In this document: positions 55,899 through 64,000 of the stretch, piece after piece
Position numbering within the stretch: position 1 is the stretch's first letter
Layout of the letters: each line of letters starts with the position of its first letter
Origin: Bacillus mycoides
Lineage (GTDB): Bacteria; Bacillota; Bacilli; Bacillales; Bacillaceae_G
Length of the DNA: 64,000 nucleotides
Reading direction: 5' to 3'
NCBI RefSeq assembly: GCF_001757995.1
Contig: NZ_LXLV01000020.1
Coordinates: 124,001-188,000 of the forward strand
Program-made: the position numbers and the translations under genes
The notes under the pieces: model-generated
What the model was told of the DNA's origin: nothing
The model's input: the letters and a program-made list of their open reading frames with translations, nothing else
Database searches by the model: none

Positions 55899-58800
55899 AT
55901 GACAAACATAGTACAGACAAACGGTATGAAAAAACTTGTTTGTTTTTATGAAGAGTGGCAAAAAAACGGCGATGCAGAGAATAGTTTGAAGTTGTTTGAA
56001 GTGATTCAAAAATATAAACAAGAGCAGCTTATGCTAGCTTTTTGTGGTCATTTTTCTGCGGGGAAATCGACAATGATGAATCACCTATATAAAGCGCAAT
56101 TATTACCGACAAGTCCGATTCCAACGAGTGCTAACGTCGTTAAAATTGAAAGAGGATCTGATCGAGTTGTTGTAACGATTAAGTCTGGAGAACAGTATGA
56201 ATATGACGGTGCATATTCAGCAGAAGAATTAAAACAAATTTGTAAAGATGGTGAGGAAGTAATTGGTGTTCATATTTATCGAAATGATGCGCCAATTCCT
56301 GATGGGGTTATGTTAGTTGATACGCCCGGAATTGATTCTACGGATGATGCTCACCAATTAGCGACAGAATCAACACTGCATCTAGCAGATGTTATTTTCT
56401 ATATGATGGATTATAACCATGTCCAATCGGAGGTTAACTTACAATTTGTTAAAGAATTGAAACAACGTAATAAAACGGTTTATCTCGTTGTAAACCAAAT
56501 AGATAAACATAAAGCAAATGAGTTATCGTTTGAAGAATATAGAGAAAGTGTAAAACAGTCTTTTTCTAACTGGGATATCGAGGTAGATGGTATTTTTTAT
56601 ACATCGTTACGAATGATGAACCATCCGTACAATGAAATTCAAAGATTAGAAGCATTAATTTCTTCTATTATGGAAGAAAAAGAGCAGTATGTAAGAAAGG
56701 GAATGGAGCGAGAAACAGAATATTTACTGCAAGAACATTGTTCGTTTATTCTTTCTGAAAATGAAAAACATCTCATGAAATATGAAGAAGAATTAACATC
56801 ACCATTGTCACTTTCAGAGATAGTTGAAAAAAAGGAAGAGTTAACTGAAAATAAAAATAGCGCGGCTAGTAAAGAATCTGATGTGAGAAATGAATTTATA
56901 AAAGGTTTACAAGCCATATTAGATAACGCGTATTTAATGCCATTTGAAATGAGAGAATTGGCAAATGAATATTTAGAGACGAAATTAACGAAGTTTAAAG
57001 TTGGTTTGTTATTTGCGAAAGGAAAGACGGAACAAGAAAAACAGAGACGTGTAGATGCTTTTTATTCTGCTCTTCAAAAGACTGTTGAAACGCAACTTGA
57101 TTTTCATGTGAAAGAATTTATTGTAGCCTTCTTAAAAGAAGAAGGGTTATTTACAGAGGAAATAGGGAAAGACATATATGCGTTAGAGATTGCTTTCGGA
57201 CCGGAAGTGTTGGCTGAAACAATTAAACAAGGAGCTGGATTTACCGGTGATTACTTACTTCTTTATACTGCTGACGTTGCAAATGAGTTAAAGAAAAGAT
57301 ACTTTATGAAATCTCAGCAAATCTTTGGGAAAAGTACGGATATATTGCAGAAGAAAGTGAAGATAGAGATTGCTCGTATTGAAGAAGAACTTGAAAAATA
57401 CACGATGTTACAAACAGCAAAAGAAACGAAATTACAATATATTAAGACGTATGAGGAATATGAGAGCTATTTAGGAGATATTTGGAATGAACATGTTTCT
57501 ATACCAGATGGATTGCAAATAGACGAAATATTACAAAGTAAAAAACAAGTTGTTAGTGAGAAGTTTACACTACAAGAGCAAGAAATTGTAAATGATAACG
57601 TAGCGGCTAGTGAAGAAGAGATTAAAGGAACGAAAGCTTTAAATATTCAGCGTATATTAGAAAAAGTGAAGAAAGCTGAAACGATATTAGATCCATTACC
57701 TACACTGAAACATTTACAGCAAGAAGTAGTTGGAAAAAGACAGCGTGTAGAAACGAAGCAATTTACAGTAGCGTTATTTGGAGCTTTTAGTGCTGGGAAA
57801 TCATCATTTGCTAACGCATTGCTCGGTGAAAAGGTACTTCCTGTATCGCCAAACCCAACGACAGCAACAATAAATCAAATTTTGCCAGTTACAGAAGAGA
57901 GACCACATGGAACGGTAATGGTTCAGTTTAAGTCAGAGCAAGCACTGTTAGAAGATATGAAAGCTGTTTATAAAATGTTTCACTATGAAATTGCTACATT
58001 GGAAGAAGCGTTAACGAAAATTGATCAAATTATGAAATACCCTTCACCAAGCGGGAAGCAAAAAACAACATTTAGCTTTTTACGAGCGGTACAAAAAGGA
58101 TATGAGGCAGTTGCTAATCATTTAGGGGAACAAGTACAAGTTACGTTAGAGGAGTTCTCTGATTATGTAGCTAATGAAGAAAAATCATGCTTTGTTGAGT
58201 ATATGGAGCTTTATTATGATTGTGCTTTAACAAGGCAAGGAGTAGCTCTTGTAGATACACCAGGGGCGGATTCTATTAACGCTCGCCATACGGATGTTGC
58301 ATTCCAGTATATTAAAAACGCAGATGCTATTTTATTCGTAACATACTATAATCATGTTTTCTCTCGTGCAGATCGTGAGTTTTTAATTCAGCTCGGTCGT
58401 GTAAAGGATACATTTGCACTTGATAAAATGTTCTTCTTAATAAATGCTGCCGATTTAGCACAATCCGAAGAAGAACTTGAAATGGTAAAAGGTTATATTG
58501 CGGATCAGCTCTTGCAATACGGTATTAGAAATCCACGTTTATTTGCAATTTCAAGTTTATGTGCGCTTGAAGAAAAGCAAGGGAAAAGTATTGATAAAGA
58601 AAAGTATGGTATTTTACAAAACTCTGGGATTGCTAAGTTTGAAGAATCATTTACGTCCTTTATGATGAGGGATTTAATGCTTGTATCTGTGCATGCTTTG
58701 TATGGTGCACTGCAAGGAGTGAATCAGCTTCTTGTAAATATGATAAACGGCGCAAAGCAGGGAAATGATGAGAAAGAGAAGCAAACAAAAAAATATGAAG

Positions 58801-59558
58801 CAGAGCGTAATCAGCTACTTCATATTATTTCATCATATAGTGTACTTGCTGAAGAGCAAGCAATGCAAAATGAAGTGAAAGAATTGCTTTACTATGTACA
58901 CCAACGTCTATTTTTACGCTATAACGATGTGTTTACTGAATTTATTAATCCGGCGTCGTTACGAACAGATGGGAATGTGAAAATGCAGTTGCAACAATGT
59001 GTAATGGAATTAGTTTCATTTATTCAACATGATTTATTACAAGAAATGCGTGCGACATCATTACGTCTTGAAAAATGGATAGATGAAGCGATGAAGCGTG
59101 CAAAGGATGAAATTGTTGTGAATTGCAAAGTGGAAAATGAATCGATTTCTATGGGTGGAACAGTGGATTATGAATATAAAGTTATTACACATAAAGAGCC
59201 GTTTCCTTCAATAGAAATAAAAGATTTTAAAAAGGCACTAGCACATTTTAAAAATGAAAAAAGCTTTTTTGAAAAAAATGATAAAGCTTTTATGCAAGAA
59301 GACGCTAAAGGAGTGTTAGAACCTTTCGTATCAAACTATGTAGCTGATGAAGAAGATTTATTCGTTCATCATTATAAGCAAGAGTGGGATGCAAAATGGA
59401 ACCTATTCCAAAAAGTGATGCAGCAAGATGTTGAGAATTATTATGAAAGTATATTATTCGCGTTAGCTGAAACAATTGATGTATCACTATATGAACAAAG
59501 TAAAGAAGAGCTACAAAAGCAGTTAGTAGAAATTGAAAAAGAAATTTATATTAAATAG
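55899..59558 (+). CDS. dynA: Double dynamin-like GTPase DynA
   Basis: The 1219-aa protein contains two fused bacterial dynamin modules. Module 1 has the P-loop GHFSAGKST at residues 50-58, DTPGID near residue 144 and VVNQIDKH near residue 202. Module 2 has GAFSAGKSS near residue 628, DTPGAD near residue 786 and LINAADLA near residue 848. Each GTPase domain is followed by long helical stalk regions. DynA of B. subtilis (ypbR) tethers and fuses membranes and helps withstand phage and membrane stress. ATG 55899 follows AAGGGG. A bcr1-type element lies in its upstream region. Confidence 0.95.
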   Translation: MTNIVQTNGMKKLVCFYEEWQKNGDAENSLKLFEVIQKYKQEQLMLAFCGHFSAGKSTMMNHLYKAQLLPTSPIPTSANVVKIERGSDRVVVTIKSGEQYEYDGAYSAEELKQICKDGEEVIGVHIYRNDAPIPDGVMLVDTPGIDSTDDAHQLATESTLHLADVIFYMMDYNHVQSEVNLQFVKELKQRNKTVYLVVNQIDKHKANELSFEEYRESVKQSFSNWDIEVDGIFYTSLRMMNHPYNEIQRLEALISSIMEEKEQYVRKGMERETEYLLQEHCSFILSENEKHLMKYEEELTSPLSLSEIVEKKEELTENKNSAASKESDVRNEFIKGLQAILDNAYLMPFEMRELANEYLETKLTKFKVGLLFAKGKTEQEKQRRVDAFYSALQKTVETQLDFHVKEFIVAFLKEEGLFTEEIGKDIYALEIAFGPEVLAETIKQGAGFTGDYLLLYTADVANELKKRYFMKSQQIFGKSTDILQKKVKIEIARIEEELEKYTMLQTAKETKLQYIKTYEEYESYLGDIWNEHVSIPDGLQIDEILQSKKQVVSEKFTLQEQEIVNDNVAASEEEIKGTKALNIQRILEKVKKAETILDPLPTLKHLQQEVVGKRQRVETKQFTVALFGAFSAGKSSFANALLGEKVLPVSPNPTTATINQILPVTEERPHGTVMVQFKSEQALLEDMKAVYKMFHYEIATLEEALTKIDQIMKYPSPSGKQKTTFSFLRAVQKGYEAVANHLGEQVQVTLEEFSDYVANEEKSCFVEYMELYYDCALTRQGVALVDTPGADSINARHTDVAFQYIKNADAILFVTYYNHVFSRADREFLIQLGRVKDTFALDKMFFLINAADLAQSEEELEMVKGYIADQLLQYGIRNPRLFAISSLCALEEKQGKSIDKEKYGILQNSGIAKFEESFTSFMMRDLMLVSVHALYGALQGVNQLLVNMINGAKQGNDEKEKQTKKYEAERNQLLHIISSYSVLAEEQAMQNEVKELLYYVHQRLFLRYNDVFTEFINPASLRTDGNVKMQLQQCVMELVSFIQHDLLQEMRATSLRLEKWIDEAMKRAKDEIVVNCKVENESISMGGTVDYEYKVITHKEPFPSIEIKDFKKALAHFKNEKSFFEKNDKAFMQEDAKGVLEPFVSNYVADEEDLFVHHYKQEWDAKWNLFQKVMQQDVENYYESILFALAETIDVSLYEQSKEELQKQLVEIEKEIYIK

Positions 59559-59561
59559 CCG

Positions 59562-59816
59562 TTATGAAAAAAAGATTCGTTCAATTTTCTTTTGTAGTAC
59601 AGTATCTAAAGATTTTACAAACCCTGCAAACTCATCAGTAGAAATCATATGGGTAAGAACTAAGCGTCTGCCGTCTGGTGTTTCACCGCATAAGACGAAT
59701 GAAGAAAATTCATACGTTTTGTTTTCTACTACTAATTTTGGATAGGAATATGTGTCGCTCTTCTTTTTCTTTCCATCAATAGAGATGACGTTGCATTTTT
59801 TCTCATTGTTGTCCAA
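59562..59816 (-). CDS. Small protein of unknown function, convergent to dynA
   Basis: The 84-aa frame uses TTG 59816 as start, preceded by a near-perfect AAAGGAGGG on the minus strand. The product has a basic N-terminal part (SIDGKKKKSD) and a C-terminal beta-alpha domain with YEFSSFVLCGETPDGRRLV near residue 44. I do not recognise the family. It ends three bases from the dynA stop on the opposite strand. Confidence 0.65.
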   Translation of the reverse strand: MDNNEKKCNVISIDGKKKKSDTYSYPKLVVENKTYEFSSFVLCGETPDGRRLVLTHMISTDEFAGFVKSLDTVLQKKIERIFFS

Positions 59817-59887
59817 GGTGAATCCCTCCTTTCTATTATCTATGGTAGACAAGGGGGGTTTAGAACAATAGGGAAGGGGGAATTTTT

Positions 59888-60349
59888 ATGTCTGTTGTAA
59901 TTGAGCGTATTTCGAAAGAAGCTATACCGAAATCTTTATTGCTCCTTGCTGATCCAAGTGAAAGCCAAATTGATGCATATGTACAGAGAGGGTTTACGTA
60001 TATAGCTAAACAAGAAGAAAGAATAATCGGTGTATATGTGCTTTTGGAAACAAGACCAAGGACAATGGAAATTATGAATATTGCGGTTGTAGAACATATG
60101 CAAGGAAAAGGTATTGGTAAGGGGTTATTGTTGCATGCAATAGAAAAAGCTAAAGAATATAATATGTATAAGCTTGAAGTTGGTACAGGTAATTCTAGCA
60201 TTTCACAACTTGCGTTATATCAAAAATGTGGATTTCGTATTTTTTCTATTGATTTTGATTACTTTTCGAAGCATTATGAAGAAGAGATTATTGAAAATGG
60301 AATTGTATGTCGTGATATGATTCGGCTTGCAATGAAATTAAACAAATAA
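59888..60349 (+). CDS. GNAT family N-acetyltransferase
   Basis: The 153-aa product has the acetyl-CoA-binding motif VVEHMQGKGIGKGLL near residue 67 and ALYQKCGFRI near residue 108 of the GNAT fold. The substrate is unknown. A GGGAAGGGGG site precedes ATG 59888. It probably shares a transcript with ypbS. Confidence 0.9.
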   Translation: MSVVIERISKEAIPKSLLLLADPSESQIDAYVQRGFTYIAKQEERIIGVYVLLETRPRTMEIMNIAVVEHMQGKGIGKGLLLHAIEKAKEYNMYKLEVGTGNSSISQLALYQKCGFRIFSIDFDYFSKHYEEEIIENGIVCRDMIRLAMKLNK

Positions 60350-60376
60350 GTATAAATTATTTAGGGGGAAGAGAAG

Positions 60377-60649
60377 ATGGAAGTACATAAAGCAATTACA
60401 GCACATTCTCGTAAACAAAACGAAATTGTAAAAGCATTTTTACAATTAGATGCGCAGCGTGAAGCAGCTATTGAATCGGCGGTATCACTTGCATCAAATG
60501 GGAAAGAATTTTCGGTTGATGTTATTAATGTTGTAACAAAGCAAATTAATGATCTTGCAAAAAATGGCGTTGCACTGCAGCGTAAACTTGTTACAAAAGA
60601 TATGGTTATGGAGTATGTAGGTCGTTTGCAAGAGAAAGAAGGTCGTTAA
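60377..60649 (+). CDS. ypbS: YpbS family protein (DUF2533)
   Basis: The 90-aa helical protein matches YpbS at its start (MEVHKAITAHSRKQN) and in the FLQLDAQREAAIE segment near residue 22. The function is unknown. TAGGGGGAAGAG precedes ATG 60377. It lies two bases before the sulfurtransferase gene. Confidence 0.88.
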   Translation: MEVHKAITAHSRKQNEIVKAFLQLDAQREAAIESAVSLASNGKEFSVDVINVVTKQINDLAKNGVALQRKLVTKDMVMEYVGRLQEKEGR

Positions 60650-60651
60650 AG

Positions 60652-61485
60652 ATGGTTGTTACAGTCGAATGGTTACGTGAGCATATAGAAGATGAGAATG
60701 TCCGTATAATCGATTGTCGATTTGATTTAGCGAATCCTAATTGGGGTAGAGAGAAGTATGAGGAAGAACATATTCCTCATGCGTTATATTTTGATTTAAA
60801 TTTAGATTTATCAAGTTCTGTAATAGAGCATGGTGGTCGCCATCCATTACCAAATATAGAGCAGTTTGCAGACAAGCTTTCACAGGCCGGGATTGATGAA
60901 CATACGACAGTGATTGCGTATGACAGTCAAGCTGGTGCAATGGCTTCTCGTTTATGGTGGTTATTAAACTATGTAGGACATGAGAAAGTGTATATATTAG
61001 ACGGTGGATTTCCAGCTTGGAAAGAGAATGGATTACACACAACGCCGAATATCCCAGTTATTGCACGAAAACCTTTTATACCGGAAATACAAGAAAATAT
61101 GCTTGTAACGATGGAAGATGTGAGAGGGAAAATTCGTGCAGGTGCAAATATGACATTAATTGATTCTAGGGAACCAAAACGTTATGCTGGTGTGGAAGAG
61201 CTCGTTGATTCGAAGGCAGGGCATATTCCGACGGCAGTAAACTATTTTTGGAAAGATGGGATTTTAGAATCGGGACACTTTAAAAACGAAGAGGAACAGC
61301 AAGGGCGTTTCCAAAATCTTGATAAAGAGAAGGAAACAATCGTATATTGTGGTTCTGGTGTTACAGCGTGTCCGAACATAGTTGCATTAACATTAGCTGG
61401 TTTTCAAAATGTTAAATTGTATACAGGTAGCTGGAGTGATTGGATTTCTTATCCAGAAAATCAAATTGCAAAAGAAGAAGATTAA
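60652..61485 (+). CDS. Sulfurtransferase with two rhodanese domains
   Basis: The 277-aa protein is of the thiosulfate/3-mercaptopyruvate sulfurtransferase type. The N-terminal inactive domain begins IIDCRFDLANP near residue 19, and the C-terminal catalytic domain has LIDSREPKRYAG near residue 168 and the active-site loop YCGSGVTAC near residue 232. Its physiological donor is unknown. The start ATG 60652 follows the ypbS stop by two bases, so they are coupled. Confidence 0.92.
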   Translation: MVVTVEWLREHIEDENVRIIDCRFDLANPNWGREKYEEEHIPHALYFDLNLDLSSSVIEHGGRHPLPNIEQFADKLSQAGIDEHTTVIAYDSQAGAMASRLWWLLNYVGHEKVYILDGGFPAWKENGLHTTPNIPVIARKPFIPEIQENMLVTMEDVRGKIRAGANMTLIDSREPKRYAGVEELVDSKAGHIPTAVNYFWKDGILESGHFKNEEEQQGRFQNLDKEKETIVYCGSGVTACPNIVALTLAGFQNVKLYTGSWSDWISYPENQIAKEED

Positions 61486-61556
61486 TCACTTGCATGCAAA
61501 AATAATTTGTATTAAAATAAGGTCACAAGCAAGAGATTGCTTCAAAAATATTATAT

Positions 61557-61585
61557 TTTACACATTGGAAACAATGTGATAATAT
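61557..61585 (+). promoter_or_regulatory. Promoter of the tandem 6S-like RNAs
   Basis: TTTACA and TAATAT are separated by 17 bp; the start would be near 61592, just before the first closing stem. Confidence 0.5.
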
Positions 61586-61602
61586 AACGACAAGTAAATA
61601 AT

Positions 61603-61790
61603 ACATCCTGCGGTGTGCGTAACTTATTTATGTCTAAAACCGATGTTAGTTTTACGGAAGCTCAATATTTAGTGACCATTATCAAGCCTTCCTTGTGGAG
61701 GAAGATATACGGTAGCTGTGAGGGCATCCACCTGCGAGTAGCGGGTTTTTGGACATTTACGAGAGACGGCACTTGCGGGGGTCTTATTTC
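61603..61790 (+). ncRNA. 6S-like RNA, copy 1
   Basis: About 185 nt fold like 6S RNA, the RNA that binds RNA polymerase holoenzyme. The ends form a long irregular closing stem: ATCCTGCGGTGTGCGT near 61605 pairs with GACGGCACTTGCGGGGGT near 61766. The 5' strand of the central bubble has AAACCGATG, and the 3' strand has GGCATCCACC followed by a small hairpin (cctgc-gagta-gcggg), as in known 6S RNAs. A terminal stem cttcct/aggaag lies near 61690. No coding frame of quality is present. Confidence 0.72.
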
Positions 61791-61807
61791 AACTAACAGT
61801 GTATAAA

Positions 61808-61988
61808 ATTCCTACGGTGTACGTAGCTTGTGTATGTCTTAAACCAATAAGTATAATATGGAAGTTCAATATTTAAATGTAGATAGCAGGCCATCTTTTT
61901 AAGAAGGAAGTTACAAACATTTGTGAGAACATCCACCTGTGAGAGCAGGTTTATGGACATCTATAGATAACGGCATATGTGGGACTAT
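61808..61988 (+). ncRNA. 6S-like RNA, copy 2
   Basis: The second unit repeats the order of copy 1: CCTACGGTGTACGTAGCTT at the start, TATGTCTTAAACC, then AGAACATCCACCTG with hairpin cctgt-gaga-gcagg, TTTATGGACAT, and ACGGCATATGTGGGA at the end. The closing stem pairs TCCTACGGTGTACGT (61810-61824) with ACGGCATATGTGGGA (61970-61984). The two copies are clearly related at both ends and diverge in the middle, so they arose by tandem duplication. Copy 2 ends before the terminator at 61993. Confidence 0.72.
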
Positions 61989-61992
61989 ATAA

Positions 61993-62025
61993 AAAACCTT
62001 ACGTTTTATACGTAAGGTTTTTTTG
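61993..62025 (+). terminator. Terminator after the 6S-like RNAs
   Basis: The stem aaaaccttacg / cgtaaggtttt is followed by T residues; it may also serve the convergent gene on the minus strand. Confidence 0.9.
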
Positions 62026-62044
62026 TTGAATAAATATGCTCATG

Positions 62045-62494
62045 TTATCTAGATTTACCTGTAAAGTTCCCATAATAAATATAGCATTTGCGGTCTTCAT
62101 CAATTTCTCTTGAATCTAGGGTGAATTCCAAATGTATTCCATCCCGTTGAATATATATAATATCTGAATGGAGAGAGGGTAAGATGTCCTCGTAATTCCA
62201 AACATCTTTACTTTCTATCATAATTGAGCTTGCTTCCTTTAGTTCCCTAATTTCAAAACCTATGTGCGAGTATGTAGGATCTGAAGGGTCGTTGAAAAAA
62301 ACTTCTTTTTGTATATATAAAACTGCTGTCCCGTCTGGATCTACTGAAGTTGCAGTAACGATATATGTATTTCCATCTTTTATAAAATATTCACAAGTCA
62401 TGCGCGCGACAATTTCAGAATTAGAAATATTTGCGTAGTTCCATAAAGCTGGATACCCGTTAGTTTCATCATTGAGCCGATATTCCAATCGCAT
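62045..62494 (-). CDS. Hypothetical protein
   Basis: The 149-aa product is an acidic, probably beta-rich protein (for example TYIVTATSVDPDGTAVLYIQ near residue 43). It has no signal peptide or membrane segment. ATG 62494 is preceded by AGAGGGATA on the minus strand. I do not recognise a family. It is divergent from the lipoprotein gene and ends close to the 6S terminator. Confidence 0.7.
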   Translation of the reverse strand: MRLEYRLNDETNGYPALWNYANISNSEIVARMTCEYFIKDGNTYIVTATSVDPDGTAVLYIQKEVFFNDPSDPTYSHIGFEIRELKEASSIMIESKDVWNYEDILPSLHSDIIYIQRDGIHLEFTLDSREIDEDRKCYIYYGNFTGKSR

Positions 62495-62577
62495 TTTATC
62501 CCTCTTCTTCCTTTTTCTTCTACTTTATCATGACATCTTATATAATAGAAATATAATTTAAAAAGGGGAGTGCAAAG

Positions 62578-62889
62578 GTGACAAAAACGAAATGGCTAGT
62601 AGGTGGTGTCCTGACATCTTTAATGACGGGCACTTTATTTGGCTGCGCGCAAGATATTCCCCCCGAACCGAATGATAATAGTTGTTCTGATTGGGATTGG
62701 GATGATGAACTTGGTGTTTGGCAGTGTGATGATAGTAGTTCAGGTTATCGTGGACATTACTTTTATGGTGGTAAATACTATCAAAATAAATCTACTTTCA
62801 AAAATTCATCAGAGTTTAAAACTTATCAATCTTCGGCCGAATTTAAAGGTGGAATTGGAAGCGGTTCAAAAGGTGGATTTGGAGGTTAA
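62578..62889 (+). CDS. Small Asp/Trp/Gly-rich lipoprotein
   Basis: The 103-aa precursor has a lipoprotein signal (KTKWLVGGVLTSLMTGTLFGC), with lipobox LFGC at residues 20-23. The mature part is acidic at first (SDWDWDDELG) with two more cysteines, and ends in Gly/Ser-rich SGSKGGFGG. GTG 62578 follows AAAGGGGAG. It lies three bases before an ATP-grasp gene. Similar small lipoprotein/ATP-grasp pairs are known as YgiB/YgiC in E. coli, and YgiB also ends in a Gly-rich tail. The function is unknown. Confidence 0.75.
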   Translation: MTKTKWLVGGVLTSLMTGTLFGCAQDIPPEPNDNSCSDWDWDDELGVWQCDDSSSGYRGHYFYGGKYYQNKSTFKNSSEFKTYQSSAEFKGGIGSGSKGGFGG

Positions 62890-62892
62890 AAT

Positions 62893-64000
62893 ATGTCGCA
62901 ATACATAAAGAAACGAAAAGAATTTTATTCGAATTATCCTCATTTCTGGTCGGATTTATATGAATGTGAGTATAGTTTGTTTCATGTTTTTCCAATAACA
63001 GAGCAAACGATGAAACAATTGCAATTAGCAACTGAAAGAATGGGGAAAATATTTTTTAAGACTGCTAGAATTCTTCGGAATTTATCTAATGAACAGCTTC
63101 TTGAACTCGGTTTTCCAACTGCAAGCTTGCCTTTTATTAGACTGAAAGGAATGTATCCTGAATCTGTTATTTCACGATTTGATTTTGCTTTAACAGGTGA
63201 TAATCATATTAAAATGCTTGAGTTTAATAGTGACACTCCAACTTTTATTGTGGAATGCTTTCAAATGAATGGAAAAGTTTGTAAAGAACTTGATTATGAT
63301 AATCCAAATGCAAATCAAGAGCGCTTACTTTCTTCTGGTATTACAAAAGCCGTAATAGAGGCTGCAAAAGGAATAGAGGATCCAAATGTCGTTTTCACAG
63401 CTCACCATGAACATATAGAAGATTGGAATACGACAATGTATTTGAGTCAGTTATGTCACATTAAAAATAAAGTGATGCCAATGTCAGAGCTTAGAATTAC
63501 AGACGATGCTTTAGTGGACGGAGAGGGTGTACCAATTGATGTTTTGTATCGTCAAACATATCCGATTGAAGATTTGATTGAGGATCAAGATCCTGACACG
63601 GGGGATATGGTCGGAGTAGAACTTTTGCAACTTGTAAAGGAAGGAAAGCTTTTTATTTTAAATCCTTTATCAGCCTTTTTACTTCAGCCAAAATCAATTC
63701 AATGTCTTATTTGGGGATTAGCAGAAGAAGGTGCTTATTACACAAGTGAGGAACAAAAGTGGATTAAAGAATACATGCTCCCTACATATTTAGAGCCAGA
63801 TTTGTTTTTTGGGAAAAGTCCTTTCGTTCAAAAACCTTCGTTCGGTAGAGAAGGTGACACGATTACGATTCGTGATAAAGATACAAACATTATGATTCGA
63901 AATGCACATGAAACGTATAAATCGTCACTTCCTATATTTCAGAAATATACAGAGCTTCCAGTTGTATTTTTGGAAACTGAAAAAGGAATTGAGAAGTTGT
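62893..64000 (+). CDS. Glutathionylspermidine-synthase-like ATP-grasp protein, partial
   Basis: The frame starts at ATG 62893 behind GGAGGTTAAA and is still open at the window end, giving at least 369 residues. The pre-ATP-grasp/ATP-grasp family of glutathionylspermidine synthase is shown by LEFNSDTPTFIVECF near residue 110, with the DTPT hallmark, and by KPSFGREGDTITI near residue 315. In this family the C-terminal half forms amide bonds to polyamines or peptides. Members in bacteria lacking glutathione, like Bacillus, must have another substrate. It overlaps the lipoprotein unit by spacing of three bases. Confidence 0.88.
   Translation, partial: MSQYIKKRKEFYSNYPHFWSDLYECEYSLFHVFPITEQTMKQLQLATERMGKIFFKTARILRNLSNEQLLELGFPTASLPFIRLKGMYPESVISRFDFALTGDNHIKMLEFNSDTPTFIVECFQMNGKVCKELDYDNPNANQERLLSSGITKAVIEAAKGIEDPNVVFTAHHEHIEDWNTTMYLSQLCHIKNKVMPMSELRITDDALVDGEGVPIDVLYRQTYPIEDLIEDQDPDTGDMVGVELLQLVKEGKLFILNPLSAFLLQPKSIQCLIWGLAEEGAYYTSEEQKWIKEYMLPTYLEPDLFFGKSPFVQKPSFGREGDTITIRDKDTNIMIRNAHETYKSSLPIFQKYTELPVVFLETEKGIEKL

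Noticed and set aside
61615-61806. 63-codon open frame after the sulfurtransferase gene
   Set aside because: It lies within the first 6S-like RNA, has no binding site and no protein-like composition.

Overview
The window is a low-GC Firmicute chromosome segment that I read as Bacillus cereus group. The gene order follows the Bacillus subtilis spoIVA-to-ypbS region, but mtrB, cheR, aroH, the trp genes and tyrA are absent. TTTAT-bounded repeats of the bcr1 type, known from the B. cereus group, occur at three places. I see no prophage, insertion sequence with a transposase, CRISPR array, tRNA or 16S/23S/5S rRNA gene. The DNA looks like core chromosome with few accessory insertions.

Layout. 1-6.2 kb: spore morphogenesis GTPase-fold ATPase SpoIVA, nucleoid protein HU, GTP cyclohydrolase FolE, the menaquinone side-chain and ring genes hepS-menG-hepT, and ndk. 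6.3-11.3 kb: a shortened aromatic block (aroF, aroB, hisC, aroA). 11.4-18.3 kb: ypiA-ypiB-ypiF, the menaquinol:cytochrome c reductase operon qcrABC, and the membrane genes ypjA, a DUF1461 gene and ypjB. 18.4-20.8 kb: a membrane zinc peptidase, an unusual uracil-DNA-glycosylase-fold protein, and a YitT protein. 21-26.7 kb: ypjD-dapB-mgsA-bshB1-bshA-cca-birA, a tightly overlapping operon that covers lysine/diaminopimelate, methylglyoxal, bacillithiol, tRNA CCA ends and biotin control. 26.8-29.2 kb: panBCD behind an attenuator-like leader. 29.3-36.3 kb: dinG, ypmA, ypmB, aspB, dnaD, nth, ypoC. 36.3-39.7 kb (minus strand): the recU-ponA pair. 39.8-43.7 kb: ypp genes with small spore proteins, including a 34-codon SspM-like gene abutting a bcr1 element, a repeat-rich YppG and the coat protein CotD. 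43.7-46.8 kb: ypsA, gpsB, the RNase P RNA gene rnpB, and the RNA methyltransferase ypsC. 46.9-54.2 kb: the second DinG-type helicase (ypvA), carboxypeptidase ypwA, an acetyltransferase, map, and the guanine-riboswitch operon xpt-pbuX. 54.2-64 kb: a DUF418 membrane protein, a Fur-box-controlled 28-codon peptide, the double dynamin DynA, small genes, ypbS, a sulfurtransferase, two tandem 6S-like RNAs, and at the right edge a small lipoprotein gene followed by a glutathionylspermidine-synthase-fold ATP-grasp gene that runs off the window.

How genes work together. HepS/HepT make heptaprenyl diphosphate and MenG does the last menaquinone methylation; the quinol feeds QcrABC. AroF/AroB/AroA serve chorismate, which also feeds menaquinone. 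BshB1 and BshA act in bacillithiol synthesis. PanB/C/D make pantothenate. PonA, RecU and GpsB link wall synthesis, recombination and division. SpoIVA, YpjB, SspM-like, YppG and CotD are sporulation functions.

Most interesting items: the tandem 6S-like RNAs (61.6-62.0 kb), the Fur-controlled micro-ORF with a possible small RNA beside it (55.4-55.7 kb), the bcr1 insertion whose TTTAT duplication contains the stop codon of the SspM-like gene (41.1 kb), the cysteine-free uracil-DNA-glycosylase-fold protein (19.2 kb), the panB leader (26.9 kb), and the lipoprotein/ATP-grasp pair at the right end. I did not find a clearly novel multi-gene system.
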